Source: Lineus longissimus (taxonomy: Eukaryota; Nemertea; Pilidiophora; Heteronemertea; Lineidae). Taken from it: a DNA stretch of 64,000 nt. A model generated the notes under the pieces. It was not told the origin of the DNA, made no database searches, and was given only the letters and a program-made list of their open reading frames with translations. Numbering within the stretch: position 1 is the first letter of the stretch; each line of letters starts with the position of its first letter. A program made the position numbers and the translations under genes. The stretch is taken from assembly GCF_910592395.1 (NCBI RefSeq), contig NC_088324.1, positions 1,736,001 through 1,800,000 on the forward strand, written 5' to 3'. Shown here in pieces: positions 1 through 11,305 of this stretch.

Positions 1-97
1 ATACCACTGACACCTGCAGCCTTTATAATCACAATAACATCAATATCCTGAATTGTCTGAGCTGCTCATACATGAAGGACACAGCCAGAATGTTCAA

Positions 98-652
98 CTA
101 CTCAGTATCACGATCTGCTTGACACTTTTCACTCTGAAGTTTGGACAGTTTCCCCCCGATTTCATGAGTGAACTCCTTAAATGTTCTTGACCTAACGAGA
201 TCAAATGGCTCTCCCAAAAGAATTTGTTGGATGAATCCCAGAAGCTGCGAGTAGATACGAGGATAGGCAAGGTCGAATGTGTAATATGCACTGATGAGTG
301 CAATAAGACAAGAATGCAACTTCATTCTTGGACATGCAATGGAGATCCCATCAGCCACCACAAAGACAGCTTTCACTTCGTTTTTTTCTTCGTTTGTGAA
401 GGCCAGAAGCTTTGGTGCTGTTCCTTCTTTCGTAGAGTTAGTCAGAACATTCTGCACCTGAGCATCAGGAACACTCTGATAAAAGTAAAAAGTTTTCTTT
501 AGACTCCAGCGAAAATAGTATAAAATCTTATGCAGAACGATAGTAGCCATCTGAATAGATAACTGACACACTCCCCTTAAGGCTAAAGAAATCCCTCCAC
601 TATTCAGAGTAAAGGCACATTCCACTTTTTTTTCAAGCTGATGTACTGCCAA
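98..652 (-). CDS. C-terminal exon of an uncharacterised invertebrate/fish protein family
   Basis: Open frame of 184 codons ending in a stop at the left edge. The C-terminal half (SAYYTFDLAYPR, then LLGFIQQILLG) resembles an uncharacterised family that, from memory, is common in fish and marine invertebrates and often carries a SAM domain further upstream. No SAM domain lies in this piece. The first 60 or so residues overlap a block that is inverted in the second genomic copy near 23.7 kb, so the upstream limit of the real exon is unclear. No catalytic residues can be named and no function is proposed. The right part of the frame lies inside the 375-1251 duplication. It is most likely an exon fragment rather than a complete gene. 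Confidence 0.45.
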   Translation of the reverse strand: MAVHQLEKKVECAFTLNSGGISLALRGVCQLSIQMATIVLHKILYYFRWSLKKTFYFYQSVPDAQVQNVLTNSTKEGTAPKLLAFTNEEKNEVKAVFVVADGISIACPRMKLHSCLIALISAYYTFDLAYPRIYSQLLGFIQQILLGEPFDLVRSRTFKEFTHEIGGKLSKLQSEKCQADRDTE

Positions 653-1251
653 GAGAACTAGGGACGACGGGAATTATAAACCCTCATCCGGACAGTCATT
701 AAACATTCACATTCAACTGGCGATTTTACTTTTGGACTGAGAGCAAACCTCCAAGAGATAACTCTCAAGGGGTTGAAGTGGAGTATGATCAACATATCCC
801 TTTTTGTCATGCGACAATTTCACATCTAAAAAATATTTACAGTTACAACAAGTAAATGGATTAACAAACTTACAATGACCTCCAATATGTGCTTCGATTT
901 TGAGCCTTTGCCTTTTTCAAAACGTGTGTTTGCCTCAATTTCTCAAAATTTCCTCAAAGTCACAAATCAGTCAAAGTGCTCCGGCACATAGTCAGTCAGG
1001 AATTCAATGTGATAGTAAAGCAGCTTCAAAATTAGAACTTAGAACTAAGTAATCCAATACCAAAGAGTAGCAATTCAGAACTTGACAATCAACGTGCTCA
1101 GACACCTAGTCAGTCACGATTAGTACACGCTGAGACACCTTCAGAGAGTAATAATTCACACTCATATGATCAAAGTGGTCAGGCTGGTCAGAATAAATCA
1201 CAATTATCTACCGCCCAATGGCCATTCTAAAGGCAAAATGCACAGGCACAT
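375..1251 (+). repeat. Segmental duplication, copy A (partner at 23561-24559)
   Basis: From the word acttcgtttttttcttcg to caggcaca this block matches 23561-24559 at high identity by eye. It carries the 5' part of the minus-strand 98-652 frame and, on the plus strand, remnants of the Gln/Ser-rich frame described at 24089. It differs from copy B in three ways: a block of about 92 bp near 479-570 is inverted, copy B has extra tandem units at about 24160-24300, and there are small indels. The sequences diverge abruptly at both ends. Confidence 0.85.
479..570. repeat. Micro-inverted block relative to copy B
   Basis: This segment of about 92 bp, between gaacactctg and cactcccctt, is present in copy B (about 23661-23753) as its reverse complement with only a few mismatches. 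The flanks on both sides stay in the same orientation. It falls inside the minus-strand 98-652 reading frame, so one copy's coding potential must be disrupted. Copy A keeps the longer frame. Confidence 0.8.
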
Positions 1252-1344
1252 ACGGTGGCTGGAAAGTGCCATCATTATTTTTTCCGGAATATTTCTTTTT
1301 TTTTAATTAACATTATTTTTCTTAAATAAAGTGGTTTTTTTAAT

Positions 1345-1765
1345 TTCCGCCGCGTGGGGATAATTATTACCGCCGCGGCGATAATTATTTCCACCGTGCC
1401 CGAAATTATTTCCGCCACGTGGGGATAATTATTACCGCCCTCCCCGAAATTATTTCCGCCGTGCCCGAAATTATTTCCGCCGCGTGGCGATAATTATTAC
1501 CGCCGTGCCCAAAATTATTTCCGCCGCGTGGCGATAATTATTACCGCCGTGCCCGAAATTATTTCCGCCGCGTGGCGATAATTATTACCGCCGTGGCAAT
1601 AATTATTTCCACCGTGCCCGAAATTATTTCCACCGCATGGCGATAATTATCACCGCCGTGCCCGAAATTATTTCCACCGTGCCCGAAATTATTTCCGCCG
1701 CGTGGCGATAATTATTTCCGCCGCGTGGCGATAATTTCCACCGTGCCCGAAATTAATTACCGCCA
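1345..1765. repeat. 22-bp minisatellite of alternating GC-rich and AATTATT blocks
   Basis: About 19 imperfect copies of a 22-bp unit alternate between two flavours, ccgccgcgtggcgataatta and ccgccgtgcccgaaattatt, so a 44-bp dimer is the higher-order unit in places. The AT core (aattatt) is very constant while the GC part varies. It starts about 90 bp after the end of the duplicated segment and ends just before the integrase-like gene. No reading frame is evident. Confidence 0.9.
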
Positions 1766-1872
1766 CTTTAAACCTATTGGCCGAGGGCGTCAATGTCAAG
1801 GACTCCGCTATCCGCCATGTTTCTGCCATTTATTCTGTGCATAGGCTTCAATAACTGAATTTACTCCATAAT

Positions 1873-3077
1873 TTGATGCTCAAGATGTCTTTTTCATATC
1901 TACCGAGTGCAGGACTTGATCGGAATGAGATAATCACGCAGTATTTCACATTTGGATTTAGATACGAAGAAATTCTTGCATTCCTCGCTTCGTTTCATAA
2001 CTACACGCTGAGTTTAACTCAGCTGAAACGTATCTTGAAAAAACTTGGCTTGGGGCGAAGGGGTCGTTCAAAGGACCAGATACAAACTGTCATAAATGCC
2101 GTTGCAAATCAACTACGGGGCACTGGGAAAGACCTTGGATACAGAGCAATGCATGCTAAGATAACCAAGTTCTGTAGTATAGTAACTGATCGAGAAACGG
2201 TGCGATTGGTTCTGAGCCACCTTGATCCAGCGTTTACTTTAGGCGACAAAGACGTCTGCGAAGAAGGCAGTACCACAGCAGAGGTCCCAATGACCTCTGG
2301 CATGTAGACGGATGGGACAAGTTGAAGACATTTGGGTTTTGTGTCCACAGAGGCATTGATGGATTTTCACGCAAGATTCTGTGGCTCGAGGTAGCATCAA
2401 CGAACAACGATCCGTATGTCGTTGGCAGATACTTCGCTGATGCACTTACTGAAGTTGGTGGGCTGCCTAATGTGGTTAGGGCGGACCGAGGTACAGAGAA
2501 CGTTAACATTGAACAAATGCAATCTGTCCTTCGAAGTGGTCACAATGATGAGCGAGCCATAATGAACACATCATTTCTCTATGGACGGTCAACTGCGAAT
2601 CAAAGGATAGAGAGTTGGTGGTCCAAATTTGGACCAAGAGGCATGACAACCTGGATCGAACATTTTAAGTCTCTTGTAGATGCCGGAATAATAGACACAT
2701 CCAACCCACTAGATATCGACTGCTGCCGCTTTTCTTATATGCACCTACTAAAGGACGAATTTGATGAGATACGAATTCTCTGGAACACTCATCATATTCG
2801 CCCGTCCAGAGATCATGGGTCACCAGGCGGAAAGCCAGATATCCTTTATTACATGCCAGAGATTTCGGGTGGGATCGAATGCAAGCAGTATGTCCACCAA
2901 ACCGATGTTGACGCCATTGCAGACCTTCTCACAAGCCAGCCACAACCGTTACTCCCAGATAATACAGAGTTATTCGAGATTCTGTTGGCGGAAGGGGACA
3001 TGACCCTTGCCTCAAATCTGGAAGAGGCAACTGATAATTGTGTTTTTTTGTTGGATAAACTGGATACTTATATGTAA
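1873..3077 (+). pseudogene. Integrase-core (rve-like DDE) domain gene, frameshifted
   Basis: Two open frames in different phases (1873-2307 and about 2241-3077) together resemble a family of integrase-core proteins widespread in fish and invertebrates. The N-terminal frame holds a helical region (SLTQLKRILKKLGL). The second frame carries a DDE triad: Asp in WHVDGWDKL, Asp in VRADRGTEN and Glu in NQRIESWW, followed by the C-terminal segment HHIRPSRDHGSPGGKPDILY. The phase changes near 2232-2245, between LSHLDPAFT and RRLRRRQYHSRGPN. The frame is otherwise clean to TAA at 3075-3077. Either this is a one-step-broken element or there is a local sequence error. Terminal repeats were not identified. 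The role would be strand transfer if repaired; that is inferred from the family only. Confidence 0.75.
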
Positions 3078-3410
3078 GCCAGTTGGTCAAAAGGTTCTGA
3101 AAACAGGAGCCTAGGTAACTCAGACAAGTTGTCTGCGATGTAGTGTGCTTCTACCGCCGTTTATTATTTTACGGATAACCAAAAGACTAGTATATATTGA
3201 ATAAAACATTTATTGCAGTAAAAACGAAAATTACCCAAGAGTGCCACTGACCTGTGGAAATGTCTTCTATACTAATGGAAATTTATGTCACTGCTACTAG
3301 TGGTCCAAAGTATGTATAGGTATACACTGACTGTAGAACTAAAAATAGTTAGTTAGATCAGTTAGAACTTCACAGTTAAAACTTATACTAATGTTACCCG
3401 TAGGCGTACT

Positions 3411-3646
3411 CAGAGAGGTCTGCCCACGAAATTTTACCGTCCCTGTATAAACCATTATCGCAATAAATTTCAGTCATAGATAGTCATAGATGCTGTCCTC
3501 CTGCGCATATTCCTGTTGCATCTGTCTCCGAACTAATTGCACCCTGAAATACCCCGAAGAGTGCACCTGTATGAATAAAATATGTTGACTCTAATGGAGC
3601 TTTGTACAGGGACGTACGGTATATCTTCGTGGGCAGACCTCTTTAA
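3411..3646. repeat. Inverted repeat pair, small foldback element
   Basis: The left arm 3413-3452 (ggtctgcccacgaa ... ccgtccctgta) is matched as reverse complement by 3603-3643 (tacagggacg ... ttcgtgggcagacc), with about 150 bp between. Arm identity is high apart from a short internal difference. It is consistent with a MITE or foldback of about 235 bp. There is no coding content. Confidence 0.65.
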
Positions 3647-3737
3647 GTGTAAATTACATTCTGTGGTTCTTTTAACTCTGAATCGGTTGATCAATGTCTC
3701 AAAATTACTATACGAATCATAATTTTCAAATAAATCT

Positions 3738-3795
3738 AATGATGTCAAATAACATAGCGAATGTTTAATGATGTCAAATTACATAGCGAATGTTA
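3738..3795. repeat. 29-bp tandem duplication
   Basis: The unit aatgatgtcaaat-acatagcgaatgtt occurs twice head to tail with one or two differences. It lies just beyond the 3' end of the HECT gene. The rest of 3078-3854 shows nothing else beyond the inverted repeat listed above. Confidence 0.75.
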
Positions 3796-3854
3796 TGTGA
3801 GAGGTAGTGAAATCAATGTCTTTTAGGTTCAGACTAACATTTTTGGGGCGTTCT

Positions 3855-6800
3855 TTAAGCACGGCCGAAACCAAGGGCATTTAGAAATCCTTCGTCCATG
3901 GTAGCCTTGAAAATGTCGTAGTCTGTGTGGTTCAGCACAGGGAGCCGTAGCAGGCAATCCCAGGTTGACGCCATTGGATACTTTCCTTCCTTGTGAAAGG
4001 CAAGGCTGGGAGGTGGCTCGAATGGAATCGGAGGAATGGATTCGGCGCCCGTGGCGAAGAAGAGAATGTCTCTTGGTTTTGATTGCGTCGCCCCTTCTGC
4101 AAATTTAAGAAAAAGGAATACTTAGGTAGAATCCTATACATGGCTTACGGTATATACAACTTATATACAGTATTTGAAGAGTATACTTGTTCATTATTCA
4201 GTTTTTTTGTAAACATTATTCAACTCACCATCCATATCAAGTATGAAATCATTCAAGAAAGCCACTATTGCCTCTTCAGCTGTACGAGCATTACCAGGCT
4301 CAGACATAACCGGCTTGAAAATTCATCTGATATCATCCGATGTTAGTGGCGGCGGTGGTAGACAAAACAGTGGCTTGAATGTCTCTGGGTTTCTCTGGAG
4401 GTTGTCGCAGACACCCATGATGGAAAGCCCTTCAATGAATCTGAAATGAAAATACATACTGGGTGGCGAACCGGGTATAGATAGGGTGGCAATAGAAGTG
4501 TCGAGAAGGTACAATACAAACCGATTGGACTCTTCACCTCCATAAATGAATTAAGCCTATATCATAGTGTTGGTTTGTTGCTTGAACCGTGGAGACTTCA
4601 AATAAATACATGTTCACCTTGATGGCTGATCAAATACCGAGAACAGTCTTACTTATAAACATCGTACTTTGATCTTTGATATTTTGAATAATTGAACACA
4701 GGCATTGATGTACGAGTGTCCATTTGAATGTGAATTATTCCATAACCTCACCTTTCAAAACAGTGTCTTGATCGATGAACAACTTGCACAGCGGATTTTA
4801 CGATCCGCTCTTTATCTTTCACTTCGCGAACTGGAACATAGCTGCCGGATATATCAAGAAATACACTAGCTTGATCAATGCTAGTGTAGACCTCATCCAT
4901 GTTGTTGGCATCGTTAATCTAGAATGAAATTAAATGGTACAGTCAGTATTGAGAATGCATGTAAAGTATTACCAAGCCATTGACATTGAATTTTGTAGGA
5001 TCGAGACATGACATACAGAGTACTACGGTGGCCCCTACTGTATATGCCATGCATTTTTCCTAATTTAATTTCTAATTTTAAAAACATATTATTTTATATT
5101 TCCCCGGGACTTCACCGCCGTGGAAAGTATTATCCAACTCTACGGTATATTAGTACTTGTTGCTAAATGCACTACATGTAGATCGCTAGACATCTCAAAG
5201 TACTTTTCCTTTATTGTTTACCTTTGAAATGAGTTGTCTTATTTCTTCTGGGTGAACATCCTCCAACTTCAGGCTTACTTTGGCATACCCCTTAGTGATG
5301 ATTGAGTAGCAAGTGTCCGACAGGAAGTGTGGTCCCTGACCGACATGTACGAGAGCCAGGGCAAATATAGCCCCACAAACATAATACAAATCCTTTGCGA
5401 TGCCTGAAAAACATGTAATTACTTAGTATTCATAATCGAGTTCTTGTAACTGATATTTTCAAGGCTTCTACGTTCTATTCACATCATTGACCTTTGCTGA
5501 AAAATTGTTTAGTTATGAATTTCCGGAGAAGTTTTTATGTCATAATAAGCTTTTTGACAACCCAACACTTTTTCAATTTGATTAGTGTTTTCAGTGCAAA
5601 GGGTATTGTAACTTTTAAATTCTAAGGACCCTATCCTGAAGAGGTATATGAATTGTGACCTTTTTTGGGGGCACCTGATAAAGTATGTACATGTATGTTA
5701 TTACCGGTACTATACACACCTGATTCAAAGGGAACAAGAATCTTTGATTCTTCACTTCCTGCAAATATGCCGCTTCTATGAAGTTCATGGAACACCATTG
5801 TGAAGAATTCTCTAGTGGGTCCTCCTCCATCAACTGCTCCCTCCGCCACACCAACATCGTCCATAAACTTGACCGACAATGGACTTCCTGGGATGAATCG
5901 CTTCCTCTTAATGGCTCTTCCAAAACCATCTAGAATTTTTCCTCTTACTACGTTGATCAAGTTAGGCGGCATCGTACTGTCTACATTGCTTTGAAGTTGC
6001 ATTAGCAAATCATCGAGTGATGTGAATTCGCCTGGAACCGAACTGAAATGAAACCAAAATAATTAGGAAATAATTAAGAGCGTTTATACCTTTACAACTG
6101 CACACTACTTGTTCCCAACAAAACAATTATAATTATAATCAGCGAACCGTTTTGTCCGTCATCACTGGCGGCAAAAGTAAAGAAAATTAAACAATTCTCT
6201 TGAATGGTGGACGCTAATGTTACTTACACTGGCTCTGACAAACTGGCATGAATAGCCGCTTGCAGGGCTGCCTGCTCAGCTTCGTCATCATCATCGATAT
6301 CGATTATATCAGAGTACACCCTGGAATGTAAGAAGTAAAGCATAATGTAGTGGTGAAAGATATAACTTTCTGGCTCAGACCCCTAGCTGGCTACTTGGCC
6401 CTGACTCTATTTTAAATGTAGATCAGGTGGACATCCTTGGGGTCAGATTCACCGCAGGACTTATCATGATGTACATACTAGATTACTTGCAAGGAATAAA
6501 ATGAATTTACATGCAAACTGGTCTGAAGTCTTTCGCCACATATTTCGAGTGAAAGTTAATTTGGAAAGCAACACAGCCCTGCGATAAATGATTTATTTAC
6601 ATGAACTAACCAACAGAGAGTGCATTATGCCTGTGCTTTTTAACAGAAGGACTTTCATACCTTCTTCAGGTCTGCCCGGACCTTTGAATCAGGTACTTCA
6701 TCAGGTATGGGCATGATTCTGGATATATCGCCATGCGATATATATGCCGCAATACTTGGGGTGAAGAAAGAAGGATTTTCTCCACCTTGGACTACTACCA

Positions 6801-9800
6801 TCGCAATTATCTGGCCCAAAATGGAGTAGAGGCCTTGAGTCTGGGCAGAGATACTGGGTTTTAATGACATCCCATGAGGCGAGGCTGAAACAATAAAACA
6901 GTGTTCTTACAGAATGATGTACTGTATGTAGATTTTTTTTTACTTCCACGGATTTATAGGAGATCACTATTGTTGAATAGAGCTATAGCATACTAACATA
7001 TTAACAAATTGCTCTCTTTCAAAATGGACTTGAGCAGAAGGCGGAAAAATTCCCTCCTAGGGCCTCCTAGGTCAACTGCATCTTCCTCTATTTCGTCGTA
7101 GCCAAATGCAACTTGAAGGAAGCCTGTCTGGCTCATAAATGTCTTTCTTTTGAAGTATGGGAGCGAAGTTTCCCAGGTCCGGGTACGACTTATGGTTATC
7201 AACCTGCTGTCCCCTTTCACTACTGTTGACTGATGTGCCCTCAGGATGTCGGCAATTTCCAATTTGGACAAGCTGTCTTCAACAGTGCAACTACTGGAGA
7301 GAGAAGAAATGCACCCAATGAATATTGATATTGAGACTTGATACAGTCAAAGAAAACGACATAACAAGTTTAAGTGAAAAAGGAATATCAATGGACATGC
7401 CTGTCCCACAAAATAGGCCTAAAGTTAGGAAAAGAGTAAATTGTGATAAAATCATAGAATTCACGATATGATGCTATAGGTATAATTGAGAAAAAAAGCA
7501 ACCTTACTTGACGTCAGAACATTCGTCGCAGAAACAGTATTCAAGCTGTTCTCCAATGCTTGCCTCAGGGCTGCCTCATCATCCCCCAATAGTTCTAGTG
7601 GTCTAACAATGAGAAAATACGGTAAATGAGTACCGGTATTGCAGAGCAGAAATTATCACTTAACCCTTTCAGGTTGTGGCGCATATGACATACGTGCCAA
7701 AATACTCACGCAGATGGCGTGGACCGTATGACATAGGATGGCATTCAAGTGCCGTTTTACTGATCAAAACTACAGTGCTGCCATCTCGTAACTGTTTGTA
7801 CAACTAAGGGGATTCCCCGCAGACGAAATCGAAAGTACAATGGCGGGAAGATGGCCTAAACACGCTGGATCAAACAGTCAGCATTGTCCAGGCATGAAAA
7901 ACAGCCATAAAAGATGAAAAATGTAATTATATAGCAGGTATCCAATTTTTTTCTGAAGAAAACTACCAAATACACAATATATTTGGCTTTGTACAATGGG
8001 CAATTTATTTTGTAGGAGCTACAGCATCAACTACCCATGAAAAGTTTTTCTGGCCCGCGACAGCCATTTTGGATTACGTGTCCTTGACACAAGGTCAAAA
8101 GGTCAAGTATAATTGCAGTTTTCTTGAAGGCTAGACAGTTCCCTCAACACCGTAGTGGTCATTCGTTGTAATTTCAACTCATAAATGAGTACTTTGACCT
8201 AGTCTTAAAAACCACTAAAAACGCCTCGGTGATCTGGGTGGGTAAGGACCAGACCTGAAAGGGTTAACTACAGAGGAAAGAGCAGTAGCTAAATTACCAC
8301 CAGGCAGGTAGTGGTATATTATCCATGAAACCCACAATAATTTCTCTTGAAACATGTTTGGGACAGAATGACATGTCCTTTTCTATAATCACACATATAG
8401 ATAAAAAGAGAACTTACACAAAAGCTAAATAATGATCATCTGCATCTAGAACAGGAGGATTGGTATCATGAGAGGTAGATGGCAATACCATAGGATGTCA
8501 AATTATTTCGAGCACTAGCAGACCTAAAAAGACAATAACTATGATGTTACATTTTACAAAAGATGATGTTGTGAACCTGTATTATTTCAAAACAAGTGTA
8601 CATGTAACTGTATCTATTGATAAAATATATGAACCAAACCCCTAAATACCATTTTAAAGCTTTTTTCATAAGGCTTAACAATGCCAACCCTAGAGTTACA
8701 CGTTTCATTTATCAAATGTGAAACTGCCTCTACCATCAGAATCATCTGTCAAAGGGTCAGCACAAGTGGTCAGGGGAGGGGCGGAGGAACCAGACCGAGA
8801 TGTGCCAGGATGTGTTTACCTGTCATCATGATTGTTATTGTGCAAGATCTCAGGAAGTTCATCATCTTCTGAATCAGAAATTTGATAGCGCACAGGTGGC
8901 CGGGCTGTTCGTCTTGGTCTGAAAACATATCAAATATACATGAAAACATATTTTTAGTTTGTAGCAATCCGAAGTCTGTTGAAAGCCTAAGTTGGAGTTA
9001 CCAATAATTACCTTTTCTCTGGTGGTGGTGGTGGTTCATCATCCAGTTCCTCAACAGATTTGTCAGTTTCGCTAGTTTCAGAACTGGGCAACAGCTTGAA
9101 AGAAATAAGGCACACGATATATATTGATTACGAACTAGTACGCCATAACATTACAGGGACATCAAATATGAAATAAAATGAGTATCCGTCAATGGTCAAG
9201 ACTTCATGAAATCATTACATCAAGAACATACTTACATTTTCAATTGGAGGGTACCGCTCGGAGGCCATTATATATATAGTTTGTGACCATGAATTTGCGA
9301 GCACCTCCTTGCTTCCCCATCTAAAACTTGTGGAAACCTGAGGACGCTGGAGCCTTTTACTGCCTGGAATTGTGCTGAAAATTTAAGTAGATAGAATCAT
9401 ACATTTTACAAACCACCATTTTAGCAATTACATGTATCTAGCAATACAAGTTACTGAACAGAATCAAGTAAACAGGAAAATTTGCACCACTTACCTCAAG
9501 AAATGGAACTCAAACTGGCCACGGATTTGATAAGTTTCACCGAAAAGTGATGAAATTTCCTCCAATACCTCGGTTGGGGTTTGGCGGGAATTCAGAGTGA
9601 CCTTGCCGATCAGACCAGCTTCAGCTAATTTTGCTCGCTTTTCCTTAGGAGGAATTCCAATCGATGGCGAGGAAACATACGGCAGGCAAACCACCTCCTT
9701 CGAAACTGTTCTTGTACTACTGGTACAAGCCCTTTTCCCACTCGTTCTTCTCGCAACCAGGGATGGAAGTCGCCATTTTTTCTGAAATAGATAGGCTATC

Positions 9801-10694
9801 GTATAAGATACATTGCATGAAAACAGTGCGCGCATTAATCCATTATAGCAGTACCCGTAGCCTTGCACGTAGGGCCTATAGCCATAGCCCTTAATCTTTG
9901 ACCCTTAACTAGCCAGCCGCTATTCAGGGATTTGGCCGGGTCTAAGCAAGCCAAGCTCACTTTATAGACCGTGCTGTTATAGTCTTCAGCATCAGGGGCT
10001 TCAGTACGCACACGTGCAATGCATGACATGTGACATAGTTGAGTAGGCCTTGCGCCTAGTGGCTAGTGTGTGTATCCATCAGTGACATGCCTACCTACCT
10101 CGCTATTATTGGTCTGGAACTCCTTCTCATCTCCTCCACCAAGGCCAAGTCCCTGTACTTGTGTTTGCCCAGCAGGCCTACTGGCAGTGGCAGTACCAGC
10201 AGCATGAGCAGTCCTAGTACTTGTTGACATACTACTAGGCCTAGGCCTACTATTTGTCATGCTGCTACATGTAGTACTAGTACTAGTAGTAGATAGTGTA
10301 AATCTTTGTTGCAAGTTTTGGTAGGGTTTGCAGCCGCGAATACGGCTCCGTCCGGCGCCCTCGGAATTGGTCCGGTGGCCAGGTGCTGATGTTGTTGCGT
10401 GTACGTAAGAAGACGGGAGGAAATGCTAAACCCAGAACAAATAACCGTTTTAAAGAGAAAGAATGTAAGATCAGATGTGTCACGAGAGAGATCATTAAAT
10501 CATTCATTAAAGGTATAACGCGTTAAGAAGTTATTGATGACATTCGAGGCAGCAGCCACCACAACCAGACTTTCAGATAGCCTACTGGTGCTGAGGCTCA
10601 GGTTGTTGTTTGACTCCTGCATTGTGCGGACAACAGCTGCAGCAATCCTATCAGCTAGGCCATTGTCCATACCTTGATCATTACCGCTGGACAT
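3855..10694 (-). CDS. HECT-type E3 ubiquitin ligase, G2E3-like, with UIM motifs and two HECT N-lobes
   Basis: Exons read by eye: 10694-~10500 (MSSGNDQG start), 10425-10099, 9781-9495, 9374-9236, 9094-9012, 8918-8820, ~8500-8418, 7602-7508, 7293-6998, 6884-6661, 6320-6228, 6042-5705, 5403-5222, 4918-4752, 4440-4229, 4096-3855. Order of regions: Ser/Thr-rich N-terminus; family-typical block (FRWGSKEV); acidic SDSEDDELPE; UIM-like DDEAALRQALENSL; a first HECT N-lobe (AVDLGGPRREFF); a UIM (DEAEQAALQAAIHASLSE); then a second HECT domain (AVDGGGPTREFF, VHVGQGPHFLS, ILFFATGAESIPP, LGFGRA end). The last six exons join in phase. Junctions near 8.5, 7.4 and 6.5 kb did not, so an exon may be missing there. 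The family transfers ubiquitin through a C-lobe cysteine. This copy has TGA at 4323-4325 and Trp at the expected Cys, so it may be inactive. Confidence 0.8.
3960..3962 (-). other. HECT C-lobe: Trp at the expected catalytic Cys position
   Basis: The last exon reads YPMASTWDCLLRLP. Related HECT ligases have a Cys directly after the Thr (A-x-T-C pattern, about seven residues before the conserved Pro). Here that codon is TGG, one base from TGC or TGT. A Cys codon (3954-3956) lies two residues later and could in principle substitute. Flanking C-lobe motifs (FFATGAESIPP, GFG) are well preserved, so the local alignment is reliable. The loss of activity is inferred. Confidence 0.6.
4323..4325 (-). 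other. In-frame TGA inside the HECT C-lobe exon
   Basis: The 4440-4229 exon reads LFCLPPPPLTSDDIR, then TGA, then IFKPVMSEPGN. Both sides match the expected HECT sequence in the same phase and both splice sites are intact. The stop therefore sits inside conserved coding sequence with no frameshift. A CGA-to-TGA change is a simple explanation. Confidence 0.8.
7664..8263. mobile_element. piggyBac-like non-autonomous element (MITE), 600 bp, TTAA target duplication
   Basis: The element starts TTAA|CCCTTTCAGG and ends CCTGAAAGGG|TTAA, giving perfect 10-bp terminal inverted repeats flanked by TTAA on both sides (7660-7663 and 8264-8267). TTAA duplication and ends beginning CCCTTT are hallmarks of piggyBac-type elements. 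No transposase is encoded. It lies in an intron of the minus-strand HECT gene, between the UIM-like exon and the exon near 8.45 kb. Both termini are intact, so the insertion looks fairly recent. Confidence 0.85.
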
Positions 10695-11192
10695 TGCACA
10701 AAAATACACTGACTAACTCGGAAGTGTAAATCACTGGTACCATGTGTACCAGATCGCGCCACTCCTCTTGACGTCATCAATAAGTGTGTTGTCGCTTACG
10801 ATAAAAAACATTACTAAGTTCATTTGCATATTAACTTTGGATTTAGACTTGGCTACTATTTATAAATATTATTTATATGTATAGGATAGGATTCAGATAA
10901 GTTCTAAACTTCCCTTTTACGATTTCATTTCGGGATTTATAAATAACGCCTTCTACAAAACTTCATATTTAGCATATAGCTAAATACAGAGTTTTTTCAA
11001 CATCTGCTTCTCTAAATCCTAAATATACAAAAAAGGTCGCACCATTCTCGTATTTAGATTTAGATTATAGATAGTATTCATATTTAGATATATCTTGAGT
11101 TTTCTGTGTACAAAATGCATAAATCCTATATAGAAAACTAAACTGATAATAGCGCTCCGCACTCAGTCTATTTATAGTACGCGAGAGGCTGA

Positions 11193-11200
11193 TGACGTCA
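11193..11200. promoter_or_regulatory. CRE-like palindrome TGACGTCA upstream of the THAP gene
   Basis: A perfect TGACGTCA lies about 105 bp before the ATG of the THAP transposase frame. A partial match (TGACGTCAT) sits at about 10769, in the 10.7-11.3 kb stretch between the HECT gene start and this gene. A role as a bZIP site is only a possibility. The rest of that stretch is AT-rich and holds no other recognised feature. Confidence 0.3.
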
Positions 11201-11305
11201 TCCGATACCTGGCCACCTTGCGCAAGTTCCCGGATGTCAGACAAACAATGGCTGTTTGCATTTGTCTTAACTTGTAGTTTCCATTGCTTTTTAACATAAA
11301 TAAAC

